Of a stretch of 64,000 bases of DNA, positions 21,457 to 32,824 are shown piece after piece. Position 1 is the first letter of the stretch. The number at the start of each line of letters is the position of its first letter. The position numbers and the translations under genes were made by a program. Source of the stretch: Seminavis robusta. Lineage: Eukaryota > Bacillariophyta > Bacillariophyceae > Naviculales > Naviculaceae. The notes beneath the pieces were generated by a model, which was given only the letters and a program-made list of their open reading frames with translations, did no database searches and was not told where the DNA came from. The stretch spans positions 18,064 to 82,063 of the forward strand of contig CAICTM010000275.1 of the NCBI GenBank assembly GCA_903772945.1, read 5' to 3'.

Positions 21457-22212
21457 CTGTTGAGTCCAGAAAAAGAAAACTGTGAGTTTGCCATGGCCGA
21501 TTGCTGCCTATCAGCAGTTGTCGATTGTGCTTCTTCTTGTGCTTCCACCCCTTTTCAGGCTTTCTTCTCCCCCTTTTGCAAAGCTTCCGGAGCCTTTGTG
21601 TCTGGGGGACAGGTGGCAAACGGGGCGGGGGAACTCACAGTCCCAGCTGGTTCTTGACACCCCTTGTTCTCCAACCGGCCAAAAACTTTGCCACGTGGAT
21701 CAGGATAATGTTAGAGTTAATGGAAAGCGCAATAGAGCCAAGATATCATGGTTTCTGATGAGTCAGCCTGTAGCAATGTAGCAATATTTTCAACGGTAGG
21801 AACAATAAATCCGCCAAGGATGAGCTGGATCAGAGTGTAATGATTAGAGTAGTCAATCCCCACTTTCAATTTCTACAGTAAAAGTTTATAATACAGGCTG
21901 GTTAACTCGTGATAAGACTTTACGTAGAAATTTTAGGGGCTATTCCAGAAAGCTTCTCTGTGACGATGTCTTTTCTGGAGAACACTGGTACCAGATGACG
22001 CTTGCAGATCAAGACATGAGCATCTGCCTTAGATCCGCCAAGGAACGCACGCAACACGAACACCTGAAATCTTTGCTCGAAAAAGATACGGCGAGCAGCA
22101 GCCCCTTTGACATCCAAACGATGGCACAAATAATTTTGGAGGAGCCATCATAAGCAGCCAACGCGTCTTACCTTATCCCGTTTCTACTTACATTCAGACT
22201 TATTCCATCACC
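21457..22212. promoter_or_regulatory. Shared divergent upstream region
   Basis: 756 bp between two divergent small genes. Short frames here have no support. No motif is assigned beyond a C/T-rich block at about 21530-21600. Confidence 0.35.
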
Positions 22213-22803
22213 ATGACTGTTGCAGATTCTTTCAAAGGTGCCCGCCGTCTCTCTGCCCGCAATGATGAAGTTCTTTCCTTTGATGTTGGTGGTGAGTCCA
22301 CTTCCTGATGGTTTTCTGTTGATTCTCTGTTCCTTGGTGTCGAAGTTCTGACGGGAAGATACCGGTGATAATGCTCTTCACCTTGTCAAGTGTTGACGAC
22401 AGAGAGGGAGGGAAGAGCTCAGAAATGCAGTGTCAAGAAGTATTGTTCGAGTTAGGGATTGTTTGTATTTGGGTATGCTACCTCTCACACCTCCATTATC
22501 TTGCCTTTTTAAACACTACCAGATGACAGCGCCAAGTCGATGGAGTATTGCCAGAATTTGGCCAAAACTTTGAGTAGTGCAAGCCAGCTCCCCAAGGCTT
22601 GCGAGAAATACCCCAGCGTGGTTCAGGGATTGGAAAAGAAATCCGCCGATCAAAAATCCCAACTCAACAAGGCTTTCACGGGAATGTCTCCGGGACAAGC
22701 CCAGCGTGCCAAGGCCAACCGACTGAAGGGAGTGGAAACTCAGGCTCAGTTCCAGCGACGCATGACTCGCTCTCACAGAATGTCGGGATCCCACCGTGCC
22801 TAA
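22213..22803 (+). CDS. Small basic helical protein, unknown function
   Basis: Two exons, 22213-22291 and 22523-22803, with a 231-nt intron (longest in the window), give 119 residues. The ATG at 22213 has context caccATGAC. The splice keeps the frame (GDDSAKSMEYC). The C-terminal half is Lys/Arg/Gln-rich (QAQRAKANRLKG, FQRRMTRSHRM) and helical, without membrane segment or signal. No family is recognised. The short 79-nt first exon explains why it is easy to miss. Confidence rests on clean splice sites and a coherent start, not on homology. Confidence 0.6.
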
Positions 22804-24519
22804 ACATTTATGTTCATAGATCCATTGGCTGATTTATTTTCATTCTGCGGTTGATCCTGCATCCACACACAATCCATCCATCCTGCCACCACAACAACAT
22901 CTACTACACAACCAGGGAGTCACCACAACTGTCTTCTTCAGTCTACTACAATAGGCAGGACAAGTCTACTTGTGTGGAATGGAGCAGAAGTCAGGGATTC
23001 ATATGTGAATGGTTAAATGTAGATCGATGGTTTTATGGAATTTTGTATGTTTTCTTGTCCCCCGAAAGGGGGAGCAACATGTCGTCAATGGCGTCTTCTC
23101 AGAGTATTCTATTTGTCGAACGCATCGGCGAGCAAAGATCCGCTGTACTTGCCAATCCAATGCAACATCGCAGTGGTGGCTTCGGGTTCGTCTTCATCTT
23201 CGTCGCAAATGCATTGGATTCTCATTCGAGAACATGTATGTCCTTATTGCAGCCTTGGATTTCTTCCGGAACCCACAGATGATGGAGTGGCAGGTGCCTG
23301 AGCAAAAACAATTCTCTGATCCCGGCGGCCACGAAGACTTGCGCCGACAGAAAGGAAAACTGCCGTTTGCAGCCAGCATTCAAGAAGCCACAGTTGCTAC
23401 TAGCTTGTAAATCTGTTATTGACGATTCCAGACCATCGCACTGATCCACCCCGAGGCCCGAATCAGTTTTGATTTGATCACTGGGCAACCAACCCTGAAA
23501 CGAAAAAGTACAGCATTCCAATGTGCTATGCATTCTCCTGCCCCCGGGGGGAGGGCGCCAAGCATTACGTTTGAACAATCGGCAGATTCTCGATTTGATG
23601 CAGAATCGAGCATTGAAATCTTGAGGTTACGCAGCATTGGCTGGAGAACTTGGCAATCCTGACGGGTCTACCCCAGTGCAGATTCGATTCCAATCAACTT
23701 GACAGTTGGATCTACATGTACTGTTGCAGCCCCAACAGGATATGTCACAGCTTTTGCCTATATTTGGCCCCTCGCTGGGATGAAAGCCAATGACGGAGGA
23801 CGTAAGTGAAGCTGTTACCCGACGACAAGGGATGCCCAATCTCGGATGGGGGGATTATGCCTTTGAGATTCCACCATCAAGGGGCAGCGACTTGAGCTTT
23901 TCCAATCGGCTGGTTTGTTTTGGACACGGTCAAAGAGACAAAAGGTTCTATAGCCGAGGTATCTTCGCGATCTTGATGTACGAATATGCCAGCGAGCCTC
24001 AATGTTGCACGATGTGTTTTTGACTCTACAGCCTCCCATTCTTCAATCCCGTGGAATCTCGTAAAGCGACAACCCAAGTGATGTGACGGCGCAGACCTAT
24101 GTCAAGCGATGGAATCCGACCCACAAAATTGATGTGGTATTCCGCGAAACAATCAAGTCCTGAAGCAGAACGAGTCACAGACGCGAGAGAACATAGCAAA
24201 GAATCAAGAAAACCAATCGAAGCAACAAGGAAAGCGATCACACCACATGCCTCGCAGAATGTTTCGGTGTTTCCGGGGCAACACCAGGAAAAACCACCCA
24301 TCCCAGCGTCAACTGTGAGTGTGTCTGGTTTATCATTCAGTTCCCTTCTGCTATAGCGATATCTTTGCTTGGGACTACTCCTTTTGTAGATTGCACATGA
24401 CAGCACATAACAATGATCATGCCAGAATTGTAGGGTTTGCTACTAGTGTACGACACAATTACGCTGTTAGAACATTCTTTCGTGAATGCACAACACCTGT
24501 CTTTGCCATTCTATGTATT
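22804..24519. other. Long stretch without an assignable gene
   Basis: 1.7 kb with no intact frame. Several patches look like coding sequence (for example 23688-23810 reads INLTVGSTCTVAAPTG then YVTAFAYIWPL, and ends near a GTAAGT; 24085-24150 reads AQTYVKRWNPTHKIDVV), but I could not join them into one gene. It may hold an eroded or multi-exon gene. Confidence 0.4.
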
Positions 24520-25760
24520 TCAAAACTGATTGCCTCTCTGGTTAGCTGCTGCTTGGTCGTGATGTGCAACCGCCGCTTCCAGAGGAAACGGGTTCACCGT
24601 AACTTGAAACCTATCAGGACTGCCAAATGCTTCAACGGCGGTGTTCAATGTGGAGGAGGGTGTATTCTCAGGAACAGGTGCAAAAAAGAAGAAACCCTTC
24701 ATCTCGCCCCTTGGATTCACCAATTCGCATCCAGACATGTACTCGAACGCATCACCAGGACGTAGCACTGGGAGCTGGCCGACTATACAACAACATCCAT
24801 TTTTGAGCAATTAGTCAGAACTCCAAACCGAGAAAACCATGCAGAACAAATAAACTTTGTTCCGTGGGACTTACCTGCACCAGAATTTGGCGCGTCGACA
24901 ACCATTGGATCCATTTCTTCGTCATCATCAGTGCTTGCTGCTTCGTCGTTGATATCTGTAATGTGCCAATACCTGCCCAACAATTGAACGGTGATCTGAT
25001 CGGATAGGTTCTCGATACGGATCCGATAGTGGAATCTATTTTTGAGGCCTGGCGACCCTCGCAATCTTCGAGACCCCATGTGACTATTTCCAACGTGCTT
25101 GCTGGTCGCCACCACTCGGATATCTTTTTCATAAGATACCGACGACAATCGCCACATTTCCGATTGTTCCATTAAGGTTTTCAAACCTCGAATGGCATAC
25201 TTGTTGAGCAACTGACGCTCTTGAGCCTCATTGGCGGCGGAAAGTTTGGCATGACGAAACGCGTAGCGAATGGCTTTTTGCACCGAGGAAACGGTCGTCC
25301 AAATAGTCGGCTCATCGGTGAATTCCGAATACAATGACGTCGTGGATGTAGTAGAAGAAGATCCTACTTGGGGCTCCACCAACAACAACTGAAACCAATC
25401 CAAGGCATCCTCTTCTCCGCCATCTTCATTCCAGTCTCGAAACAAAACCAGCAAATTTCGAACGCCGTCATCGGTAGTGCCCTCGGAGGAAGCAGTCTTG
25501 ACGGATAGAATTCGGTGACTACCCGACTGCAAAGGGTTCAGAGGAGGTTGGAGCAAGAACATGGTTTCACCCGAAGGATGCTGTGGTAGCGTCTTTCGAA
25601 GATCCAAACATTGGCGTTGCAAGATACGGTACAATCGTCTGCTAGCCATGCGACCGACGGATGATGGCGTCGAAGACGACATGTTTCTGGATCCCGGAGC
25701 AAATAATGACGACGATAAGCCGTGTCGAGCAAAAGGGATTCTTCTCAAGAGGACGTCCAT
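24520..25760 (-). CDS. ApaG-domain (DUF525) protein
   Basis: Two exons, 25760-24875 and 24782-24520, split by a 92-nt intron, give 382 residues. The frame is open to a TTG at 25826, but the first ATG is 25760. The C-terminal ApaG domain (about 230-360) starts RFHYRIRIENLSDQITVQLL, has GRYWHITD, and after the splice continues GQLPVLRPGDAFEYMSGCEL and GEMKGFFFF, which is the diagnostic PG-F-Y-S-gc and G-M-G pattern. The N-terminal part contains RRLYRILQRQCLDL, an LYR-like helix, and a region of paired helices. ApaG proteins in bacteria are linked to stress and metal or nucleotide metabolism; in eukaryotes the domain is found in FBXO3 and PDIP38-like proteins. The role here is unknown; an organelle target is possible from the Arg-rich start but not proved. 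Confidence 0.88.
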
Positions 25761-27249
25761 CTCGAGTTGCTTCTCTCTTCTTCCGTCTCTGTCCAACACA
25801 AAATCAGGCAAATTAATCTGCCTCAATGGTTCAAGCTATAAGCTAGCTAGCTAGTCAACAAGAGCTAGGAGCTGTAGTGGGGCAACAGGGCACTCTTTAG
25901 ATGATGTTGGAGCTTGATGAGAGCTCTACAACCAACAACCAAATGATGAGTGCAGCGAAGATTCTGCCGATGACGTCATTGGATTTCGACGCACACCTGC
26001 GTTGGAAGCCAACAGCTTTGGCGGGGACGTCGTGCCGTACGGTACTGTACAGTGCAGTACTATTAATACCAGTACGGTACGGGACCAACCAGTAGTTTGA
26101 TTGCATGATGGATGCAACTTTGTTCGGAGCTCACCAAACAAGCATGAAGGATGGAAACACATCACAGAATGGCTGGGTGGCTACCACGGGATGCCAACTT
26201 GGTACGCTGCTGGTACCGTCATAGAATGTTGAATAATGTTTGCTGCCAGGCTGGGACAAGCCTGCTGCTGACCTGCTGAAGACACCGCACCGCACGGGTG
26301 CCTGCCATTCAGCCAACAGTAGTCCCGCCCCATTCACCACAGGCAGCACCACAGTCAGCAGGTATTAGTATTCTCAGTACACAAAAGTGTTATCGGTAGC
26401 TTTATTTTAATTGAAAGACTGGCTAGCTAGATTACCGGTAGCTTGTAGGTTTGTAGGGAAGTTTCCTACCTACGGAGAGTTGCAGAAGCAACACCAGAGC
26501 TCCCTTGCTCTGTCGAGCATGATTGCCCGAAGCAAGACGCAATTCACAGAGCATTGGTTTTTTGAACAAAAATGCGAAGCAAAGACCACCTAGCTAGCTA
26601 CTAGGCTAGCTAGCTGGTGAAATGGCCATCTCAAGGCTCAAGTAAACTTCCTTTTCGTTGCTCTTCTACTTGCCATTCCCGCGTTCTTCCTTTGCATCAT
26701 GTGGCGGCACACGGCACACACTAGCGGTACAGTGGCTAGAAGCACGAAGAGCGACTCGGGCAGGGTACTAGGTACCGGTAGATCTACTTTTGGTTCACCG
26801 CTTGCCACACGGTTTCGCCTAACGAGTGAACTGATCTAGCTAGCTTTGTTGCAATTCGTTTCGGTGCAGGAGTACAGCTCTGCAAGAGTTTCTTTTGTAG
26901 CTACATGCAATTGGCTGGTGCCACACCCTCCCAGAAGACCAGTGTGGCCAGTGAGCAGACTTGGCTCACCAGTGGTCCTCAAGCACTTCTCATCTGAACC
27001 GAATCGAATCCGATATTTTATAATAGACTTTATCAAATGCAAGCAAAATTGAGAGTGCTAAAATACTGTGTTTGGCAGAGGCAAGCTTACATGCCAGGAC
27101 TTTTCTTTTGTCTGGGTTTTGCTACATTATGTACTGATAGTCTGTTCTAGATTTGAATATACAGATAGTCTTAGCAAAGAGTAGCAAAGTACAGTTAATT
27201 CTATGAATTTCTTGATGTATGAAATAGGGCCAATCAGTTTGGAGAGGAG
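25761..27249. other. Palindrome-rich intergenic region
   Basis: No gene is supported. It has CTAGCTAG runs (25845, 26590, 26606, 26838), TACCGGTA (26435, 26773) and a compact GTACGGTACTGTACAGTGC block at about 26037-26085. Confidence 0.55.
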
Positions 27250-28263
27250 CTACGAAGAGCTGTGATCTGAGAGATCTTGCAGTTCCCCTTGTAGCGCAGT
27301 AATGCCGCCAGAGCCTTTTCCTAACATCCGTCGGTTGTTTTGATCGCGCAGAGCTGCCAAGCCAGTCGGACGATCACTTCTTCTCATGGGGCTAAGGCCT
27401 CTCTTTGGTCGAGGTGGTGGGGTTTCAAACTCTTCTGGTTTCAGCTCTGCCGAGGGAGTTCGCAGTTCCTCCGATGGGACCACCTCTTCACCGGGAGGAA
27501 TTCCAGCTAGTAGTCCATTATTTGCTTCGTTGCGGTCCTCGCCATCCTGCGCCACGCGTCTATCGCCGTCCGCCATAGTCTTGGCCATGGTGCGTGCTGT
27601 CTGCGTCAGCTTCAAGGACTGTGCCCTCAAAACCTTTAATCGCAATTCTGGATCCTTCTTGCCCTTCTTTTTCTCGCAAGCATTGTACTCCGCTTGTACT
27701 TTGACCACTCCTTTGACGGCCTTTACTCGGTTCTTTTGAAAAATGGGATGAATGTACAGTTCCAATCCTCTTGCTTCGCTGTCTACTACAAAGTCTAGAT
27801 CTGATGCCTTGATCTTGACAGGCTTGCCGTCCTTGGACTTTCCACCCGCGCATCCTTTGAGGACAGTTTTGATTTTGTTCTGCCAGTCCTTGCGCTTTGT
27901 GGTAAAGTGCTCAGCGACCAGCATGGCCTCGGTCAACAGTTGATCGAGTTCATCGTCGGTCCACCAGCACTCTTCTTCGCAGTTTGCCGGGAAGTAATAT
28001 TCATGGACTTGTTCCACAATTTCGTCTTTGGCATCCACCAAGAAGGAAATCTTCGGCTTCTTGTGGACCACCTTCTTTGTGTTGTCGTCGTTGTTAGAGG
28101 AAGCCTTTGGGTCCATCTCGGGAGACAGGAGCGCGTCGGATAGCACGGTTTCAGAAGCCGTAGGGACTACAGTCAACTTGCCAAAGGACTGGGCGGTGTC
28201 CCCAATGGAACCAAACTTGATCTGCGCACTAAAATCGGGAGTTGGGTTTGTCATCGTCGTCAT
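27250..28263 (-). CDS. Unknown protein with KISF (PP1-type RVxF) motif
   Basis: Single exon, 337 residues, ATG at 28263. Residues 68-76 read KKPKISFLV; K-I-S-F at 71-74 fits the RVxF docking motif for protein phosphatase 1. It is followed by HEYYFPANCEEECWW and DDELDQLLTEA, the same layout (SFxx...W-tx-E) seen repeatedly in diatom proteins of unknown function, from family memory rather than a search. The centre has Lys-rich helices; the last 90 residues are Pro/Glu/Arg-rich and probably disordered (PPPRPKRGLSPMRRS). No signal peptide or membrane segment. A regulatory scaffold is an inference only. Confidence 0.72.
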   Translation of the reverse strand: MTTMTNPTPDFSAQIKFGSIGDTAQSFGKLTVVPTASETVLSDALLSPEMDPKASSNNDDNTKKVVHKKPKISFLVDAKDEIVEQVHEYYFPANCEEECWWTDDELDQLLTEAMLVAEHFTTKRKDWQNKIKTVLKGCAGGKSKDGKPVKIKASDLDFVVDSEARGLELYIHPIFQKNRVKAVKGVVKVQAEYNACEKKKGKKDPELRLKVLRAQSLKLTQTARTMAKTMADGDRRVAQDGEDRNEANNGLLAGIPPGEEVVPSEELRTPSAELKPEEFETPPPRPKRGLSPMRRSDRPTGLAALRDQNNRRMLGKGSGGITALQGELQDLSDHSSS

Positions 28264-31085
28264 AAAAGTTGCAGAGAAAAAAGAGAGAACGCTGGTGTTT
28301 GCTCATTCGTCGATTGTGAGGAGCCCGTGTGGAGCTGCAAATCGACTGTGATGCTCCAGAGAGCATGCCTGCCTGCCAGATAGATGAGACAGGCTAATCT
28401 AATCGCGAAGTTGAACTTGGACAACTCGTACCTAGTAAGTCATCTAGACCCCGAAGAAGGATCAGCCAATAGTGAACTCCCAGCATTTTTAACAACAGTA
28501 AACATGTTCTGCCGTTCACAAAATATCCCAGTGGCCTCGTATATAAGATTCTATGGTTTGTCACCAACAAGGCCACGGTACTGTTAGCGGTGCCGGTACC
28601 GGTATGATAGCTACAAGCTAGCTAACATGCTGTAGCGGTAAGAACCAAGCAACCAAGCAAGAGCTCTTGCAATTCTACCTTTTACGCATACGGTAGGCAT
28701 CGGTGTATTACTCGTACGAGAGAATGTTTGTGGGTGGGTCCGGTTGTTTGGGTTGCTTCTATGTACCGGTGCCTGATAACCAGGTACTCTAGCCACCTAT
28801 TCTTGACATTCATAAGATTATAGAAAATGGAAATTTGTCATGTACCGGTACGGATCTTCAGAGAGTAAATCAGGAGGGAAAGTAGGCGCCATTTTATTGC
28901 AAGCCTGAGAGTTTGGGTACCTTTGGCATGCCTATGGGGGTTCAATCCTGTCCTTTCTAAAGAGGCTCTTGTTCACTTCCGTTCGACAAAAGATGTAATG
29001 ATTCAATATCTTAAACATAGGGTCATAATGTAGACAAAAAGCGAGGATGTGATCTTCGATCAACCAAACGTCTTACCAGCCAGGCCGAAACTGGGATGTT
29101 TGGAGTTTGGAAAGTGTGAATGAGGAGCAAGCTAAGTCCAAGTGGGAACACCCGTGACTAACAGTTTCCTAAGCAAAACCCAATGTCAACAAGGCGTGGT
29201 ACAACATGAGATGTGCATGGTACAACACAGCAACATGGCGGTACTGCTGTTACTCTTGGACTTATCGCGCAGGATTCGAGTGTCCGGCATGTTTCAAGAT
29301 GCCAAGATGTTTCGGGACAAGGCAGCGTTCCTACTAGTAGCAAGCTCAGGCTTCTCTTCCCAGTCTCGGCCACTGGTACTACCATAGTATCGCTCTTGAC
29401 GAGTACTCCGAGCACTTAGAAACATATGCACAGTGGTACACGAAAAGGATTAACAATAAGCTCACTTTGTTTATTGAAATTCAGCTGCAGGTGAATGCAT
29501 GATTTATTTATTGATGTGCGTCTGAAAGATTGTACATATATATGTCTTGCCTTTCATTCTGCAGGCTGCAGGCTATTAATAGTACGGTAGGCCGACTCTC
29601 ACCGTCTCACTCACTGGTTTCAGTCAAAAAAATAACCTAAAAAATGGTGTGGAGTGTGCTAGTACGGTAGGTGAGTGGTGGGATGAACAAGAGGCAAGAG
29701 GGATGGGCAACGGTCCTCGAACTTTTTCACCTTCTCAGCTGCCACAAGGCGACAGGCGATACTCGAAGCTTTGCCCATTGAGGTTTTTGGTACCAGTAAT
29801 GCATTCACGTACATGACATTGTAGCTGGTCAACGGGGGGGTCGCACCAGCATCACAACATCACAACATCACAACATCACAACATAACAACCCCATACCGG
29901 TCTACTGCAGAGCTACTCAGTAGCTAGCTACTCGGAGTAGCTAGTATTGTAGCTATCCCAAGAAAGATCCAAAGATCCAGTTAGGCGATGAGAAGCTTCA
30001 ACATGGTCGCAATCTCGCTACTAGCTGGCTAGCTACCTGGTAGCTAGTCTTTCTTACCTTTGCTTTTGTGGTTAGAAGCAACAAAAAGCAACCCAGCTAC
30101 CAAACTACCTGGTAGTACATGTACTCGAGTACTACCGGCAGCTACGGTAGCTACGGCTGTAGCCACTGGAGAAGTAAGAGAACTTGTCAGCGCGGTAATA
30201 TTTGCTTTTGCCGGTTGCTCTTCTTGACTCAGCCACATTGTCATGATGTGACACAATGTCATGTTGTCATGTTCCATGCATGCGGGGGGGGGGGCACAAC
30301 AACCTTCTTTGTCACCCAAGAGCCAAGAGGTTGAATTACATGATGTAGAGGATGCAAGCCTTGGCGGCTGCTCCACTTGAAGGATGGTACCACCATCACC
30401 TTTGCAAACCGCACAGCTACCAGCTACCAGGCTGAGCTACCCTTTTACGTAGTACTTTGAGCTGGAACCTGGAACTTGTTCGAGCGATCATCTTCTACTA
30501 GCCTCTTACCTTATTTGTAGAGTTGTAGAGGACAAAGCTATCTAGAAAGTACAAAGCCAGCCAAATAATAAATCTGTGCGATTCTTGGATCCGTAGGCAC
30601 GCAAGAAGCAGAATGTTGTGGTTTGGTTCAGATTTCACCCTGAGCTGCATATAAATTAGCTACATTCGCCTCGATGCTTGTAGGATGGCACCAGTACAAT
30701 AGCTACCGTATCGGTATCACAGGCTACCACCATTGGAAACAGCACAGCTACCGCTTAGTACTATGGGCTGGAAGTCGTTGGACCCATCATCTGTTCGCTA
30801 GCTGATTGATTACCGGGGGGTCCAAAGTGATCCCTCGAGAGATCATCAAGTGTGCGAGCAAGAAGAACGGATGAGGTCGGTAGAGAGTCCTAATCACCCC
30901 ATGACCCCATGAGCTCCTTACATGTATTGCTTATTACGGTACGGTTGTACTCCATTCCTTCCTCATGCGCTGTACTACGTACCGTACTACTGTACACCGT
31001 AGCACACTCTGGAAGAACCAACATGATGTACAACCAACTATTACTACCGGTACAGCGTACTACTACAACTACGACCACTACAGTA
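28264..31085. other. Largest gene-free stretch
   Basis: 2.8 kb with no supported coding frame. It contains TACCGGTA-type and CTAGCTAG words (28600, 28618, 28842, 29930, 30028), the ATCACAAC array at 29851-29890, a 10-base G run near 30285, and TACATGTA words (30117, 30918). A gttcaatcc word at 28928 is not part of a tRNA fold. Confidence 0.55.
29851..29890. repeat. 8-nt tandem repeat (ATCACAAC)5
   Basis: Four perfect ATCACAAC units followed by one variant ATAACAAC, exactly 40 bases. Confidence 0.95.
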
Positions 31086-32315
31086 TTATCTGTTACTACA
31101 GAGCAACGGATTCGTACTCAAGAAATAGAAAATACAAGACAGATCCTGTCGGACTCGAATCAACGCGGACACCCAATCCTCGCGTGTGGCATTTTGATCC
31201 AACAACTTTCGTCCGGCTTTGTTCAACGCGAGATAGAATTGTAGAAACGGTCGGAGAAAGAGGGCTTCGTCTTGACATAGTTTGAGTGTGGTGAGTGTGT
31301 AGTTGGATTGCATCATGATGAGAAAGGCTTCTTCCAGCCATTTTCCCAATTCCGTGCTGCCGTGAATTTCAAACGATTGCAAGGTCGTGTTGGATTGAAG
31401 TGCGGTGGCCAGTTCGGGCATGGTGCAGGTTTCCTGTGTATTATTGTCGTGTCCCAATTCGTAAACGACCATCGTACATTTTAGGAGACTCGTGTTGGTG
31501 CGTAGCATTTGACAAAGGGCATCGACTCCTTGTCTCCCCAATGGCCAACAGGAAATCATGACTTCTTCCAATTGACTTTGAATATTATTTTGTTGTAGTG
31601 GTTGTTGTAGTGGTTGTGGATTGTTATTGGACAATGCTCTGGCCATGGCAGATGTGTGTTCATCTGTAAAAAAGTTGTGAATGGCATCACTGGAATCGTA
31701 GAGTACCAAATGCTGCAAATCTTGGAGTGTCTCTGATCGACACAAACTTTCCACCGCGGTTCCTTCGAGTCGTCCCCAGGGGCACTTTCCATCGTGCGAG
31801 TAGAGCACGACCTTTTCCAATTTGGGAGTTTCGGCCAATGCCCGCAATAGCTGATTGACGGAACCCGCACTGGAACAACCACTGGAAGAAAAGGAAAAGA
31901 CTTGCAAGGATGCGTGTCGTCGCAATGTCTCCCAGAACACTTCAAATTCGGGTGGTGTCCCCGTCAAATTGACTTGATTGAGTTCCAGAATTTCCAATTT
32001 TTCGGTCGACAACGACAAGGCAATAGTCAGTAGTGGAATGGGCAATCGTTCCATCATGCCATAGTGAAATCGCAGTGTCTTGAGATGCGGCAAATCGCCC
32101 AATGCCTTGAAGAGTTTGCGGAGTTTCTTATTGCGATGATTCTGTTGAAAGAGTCCCGACAAATCCAATTTGACTTCTTCTAACGACGTACTGGCTCGAC
32201 CCGTCAACGTCGCCTTGAGTTGTGCCACATCGGCGTCGTGGACGGCCGTCAATTCCAACAAACACGAGTGCGGGGCAAAATCTTTGCGGCGAAGCAGTGC
32301 CGTTGTTGTCACCAT
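31086..32315 (-). CDS. LRR-like (RNI) protein, paralog A
   Basis: Single exon of 409 residues. The frame extends upstream to a TTG at 32468, but the first ATG is at 32315. The sequence is a series of leucine-rich units of the form LxxLxTLxFxxxxM, LEILELNQVNL, LQVFSFSSSGC and LEKVVLYSHDG, as in ribonuclease-inhibitor-like LRR folds. The end, WVSALIRVRQDLSCIFYFL followed by STNPLLC, is nearly the same as in paralog B (34941-36318), which lies in the opposite orientation on the far side of one other gene. No signal peptide or kinase domain. Diatoms hold large families of such LRR proteins of unknown role. It is divergent from the gene at 32825. Confidence 0.83.
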   Translation of the reverse strand: MVTTTALLRRKDFAPHSCLLELTAVHDADVAQLKATLTGRASTSLEEVKLDLSGLFQQNHRNKKLRKLFKALGDLPHLKTLRFHYGMMERLPIPLLTIALSLSTEKLEILELNQVNLTGTPPEFEVFWETLRRHASLQVFSFSSSGCSSAGSVNQLLRALAETPKLEKVVLYSHDGKCPWGRLEGTAVESLCRSETLQDLQHLVLYDSSDAIHNFFTDEHTSAMARALSNNNPQPLQQPLQQNNIQSQLEEVMISCWPLGRQGVDALCQMLRTNTSLLKCTMVVYELGHDNNTQETCTMPELATALQSNTTLQSFEIHGSTELGKWLEEAFLIMMQSNYTLTTLKLCQDEALFLRPFLQFYLALNKAGRKLLDQNATREDWVSALIRVRQDLSCIFYFLSTNPLLCSNR

Positions 32316-32824
32316 GCTGATTGTTGTGGATAATAGATAGCTAATGAATATAGCGATATTAAAGGGGTAGATGCAGAAGCAAACCAGATAGCTAGCTAGT
32401 ACTGCTATCGGCAGTCGGTGGTGTTGTTGTTGTTGTTGTTGAAAAAGGATCTGGCTGGAAAAGAACAACAGGATCTTCTTTCCTCGTTCGGCACCGTGGT
32501 GGTTGTTCTTTCTGTGGCAGCCCAGTCATTAACAGGACTGAAAATCTTTTAGAACTTTCTGCAGCGTTCTCGAGTGTATCTTTCCTCAAATCTACATGTA
32601 CTAGTACTTCGTACCATGTCATGTGCATCGGCTTCTCAAGAGCGGATCCCTCCCCCATCCCACACTCGAGATCTATCCGGTAACTGAGCTGCGTGAAGCC
32701 GCAAGAGAAGATAAAGCGCTTTTCCTTCATAACTCTTGGGCATCAGGTTGATATTCTCACAATTTTAATTACAAAGCAACCCATGCCAAAGGAATATTCT
32801 ACTTTTGTGTGATCTACCGGTAGC
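32316..32824. promoter_or_regulatory. Divergent upstream region (LRR A / helical protein)
   Basis: 509 bp between divergent starts. It contains GTTGTTGTTGTTGTTG (32418), CTAGCTAG (32390), TACATGTACTAG (32594), and CTACCGGTAG just before the ATG at 32825. Confidence 0.4.

Noticed and set aside
28900-28970. tRNA-like gttcaatcc word
   Set aside because: The flanking bases do not pair as a T arm, and no acceptor or anticodon stem is found.
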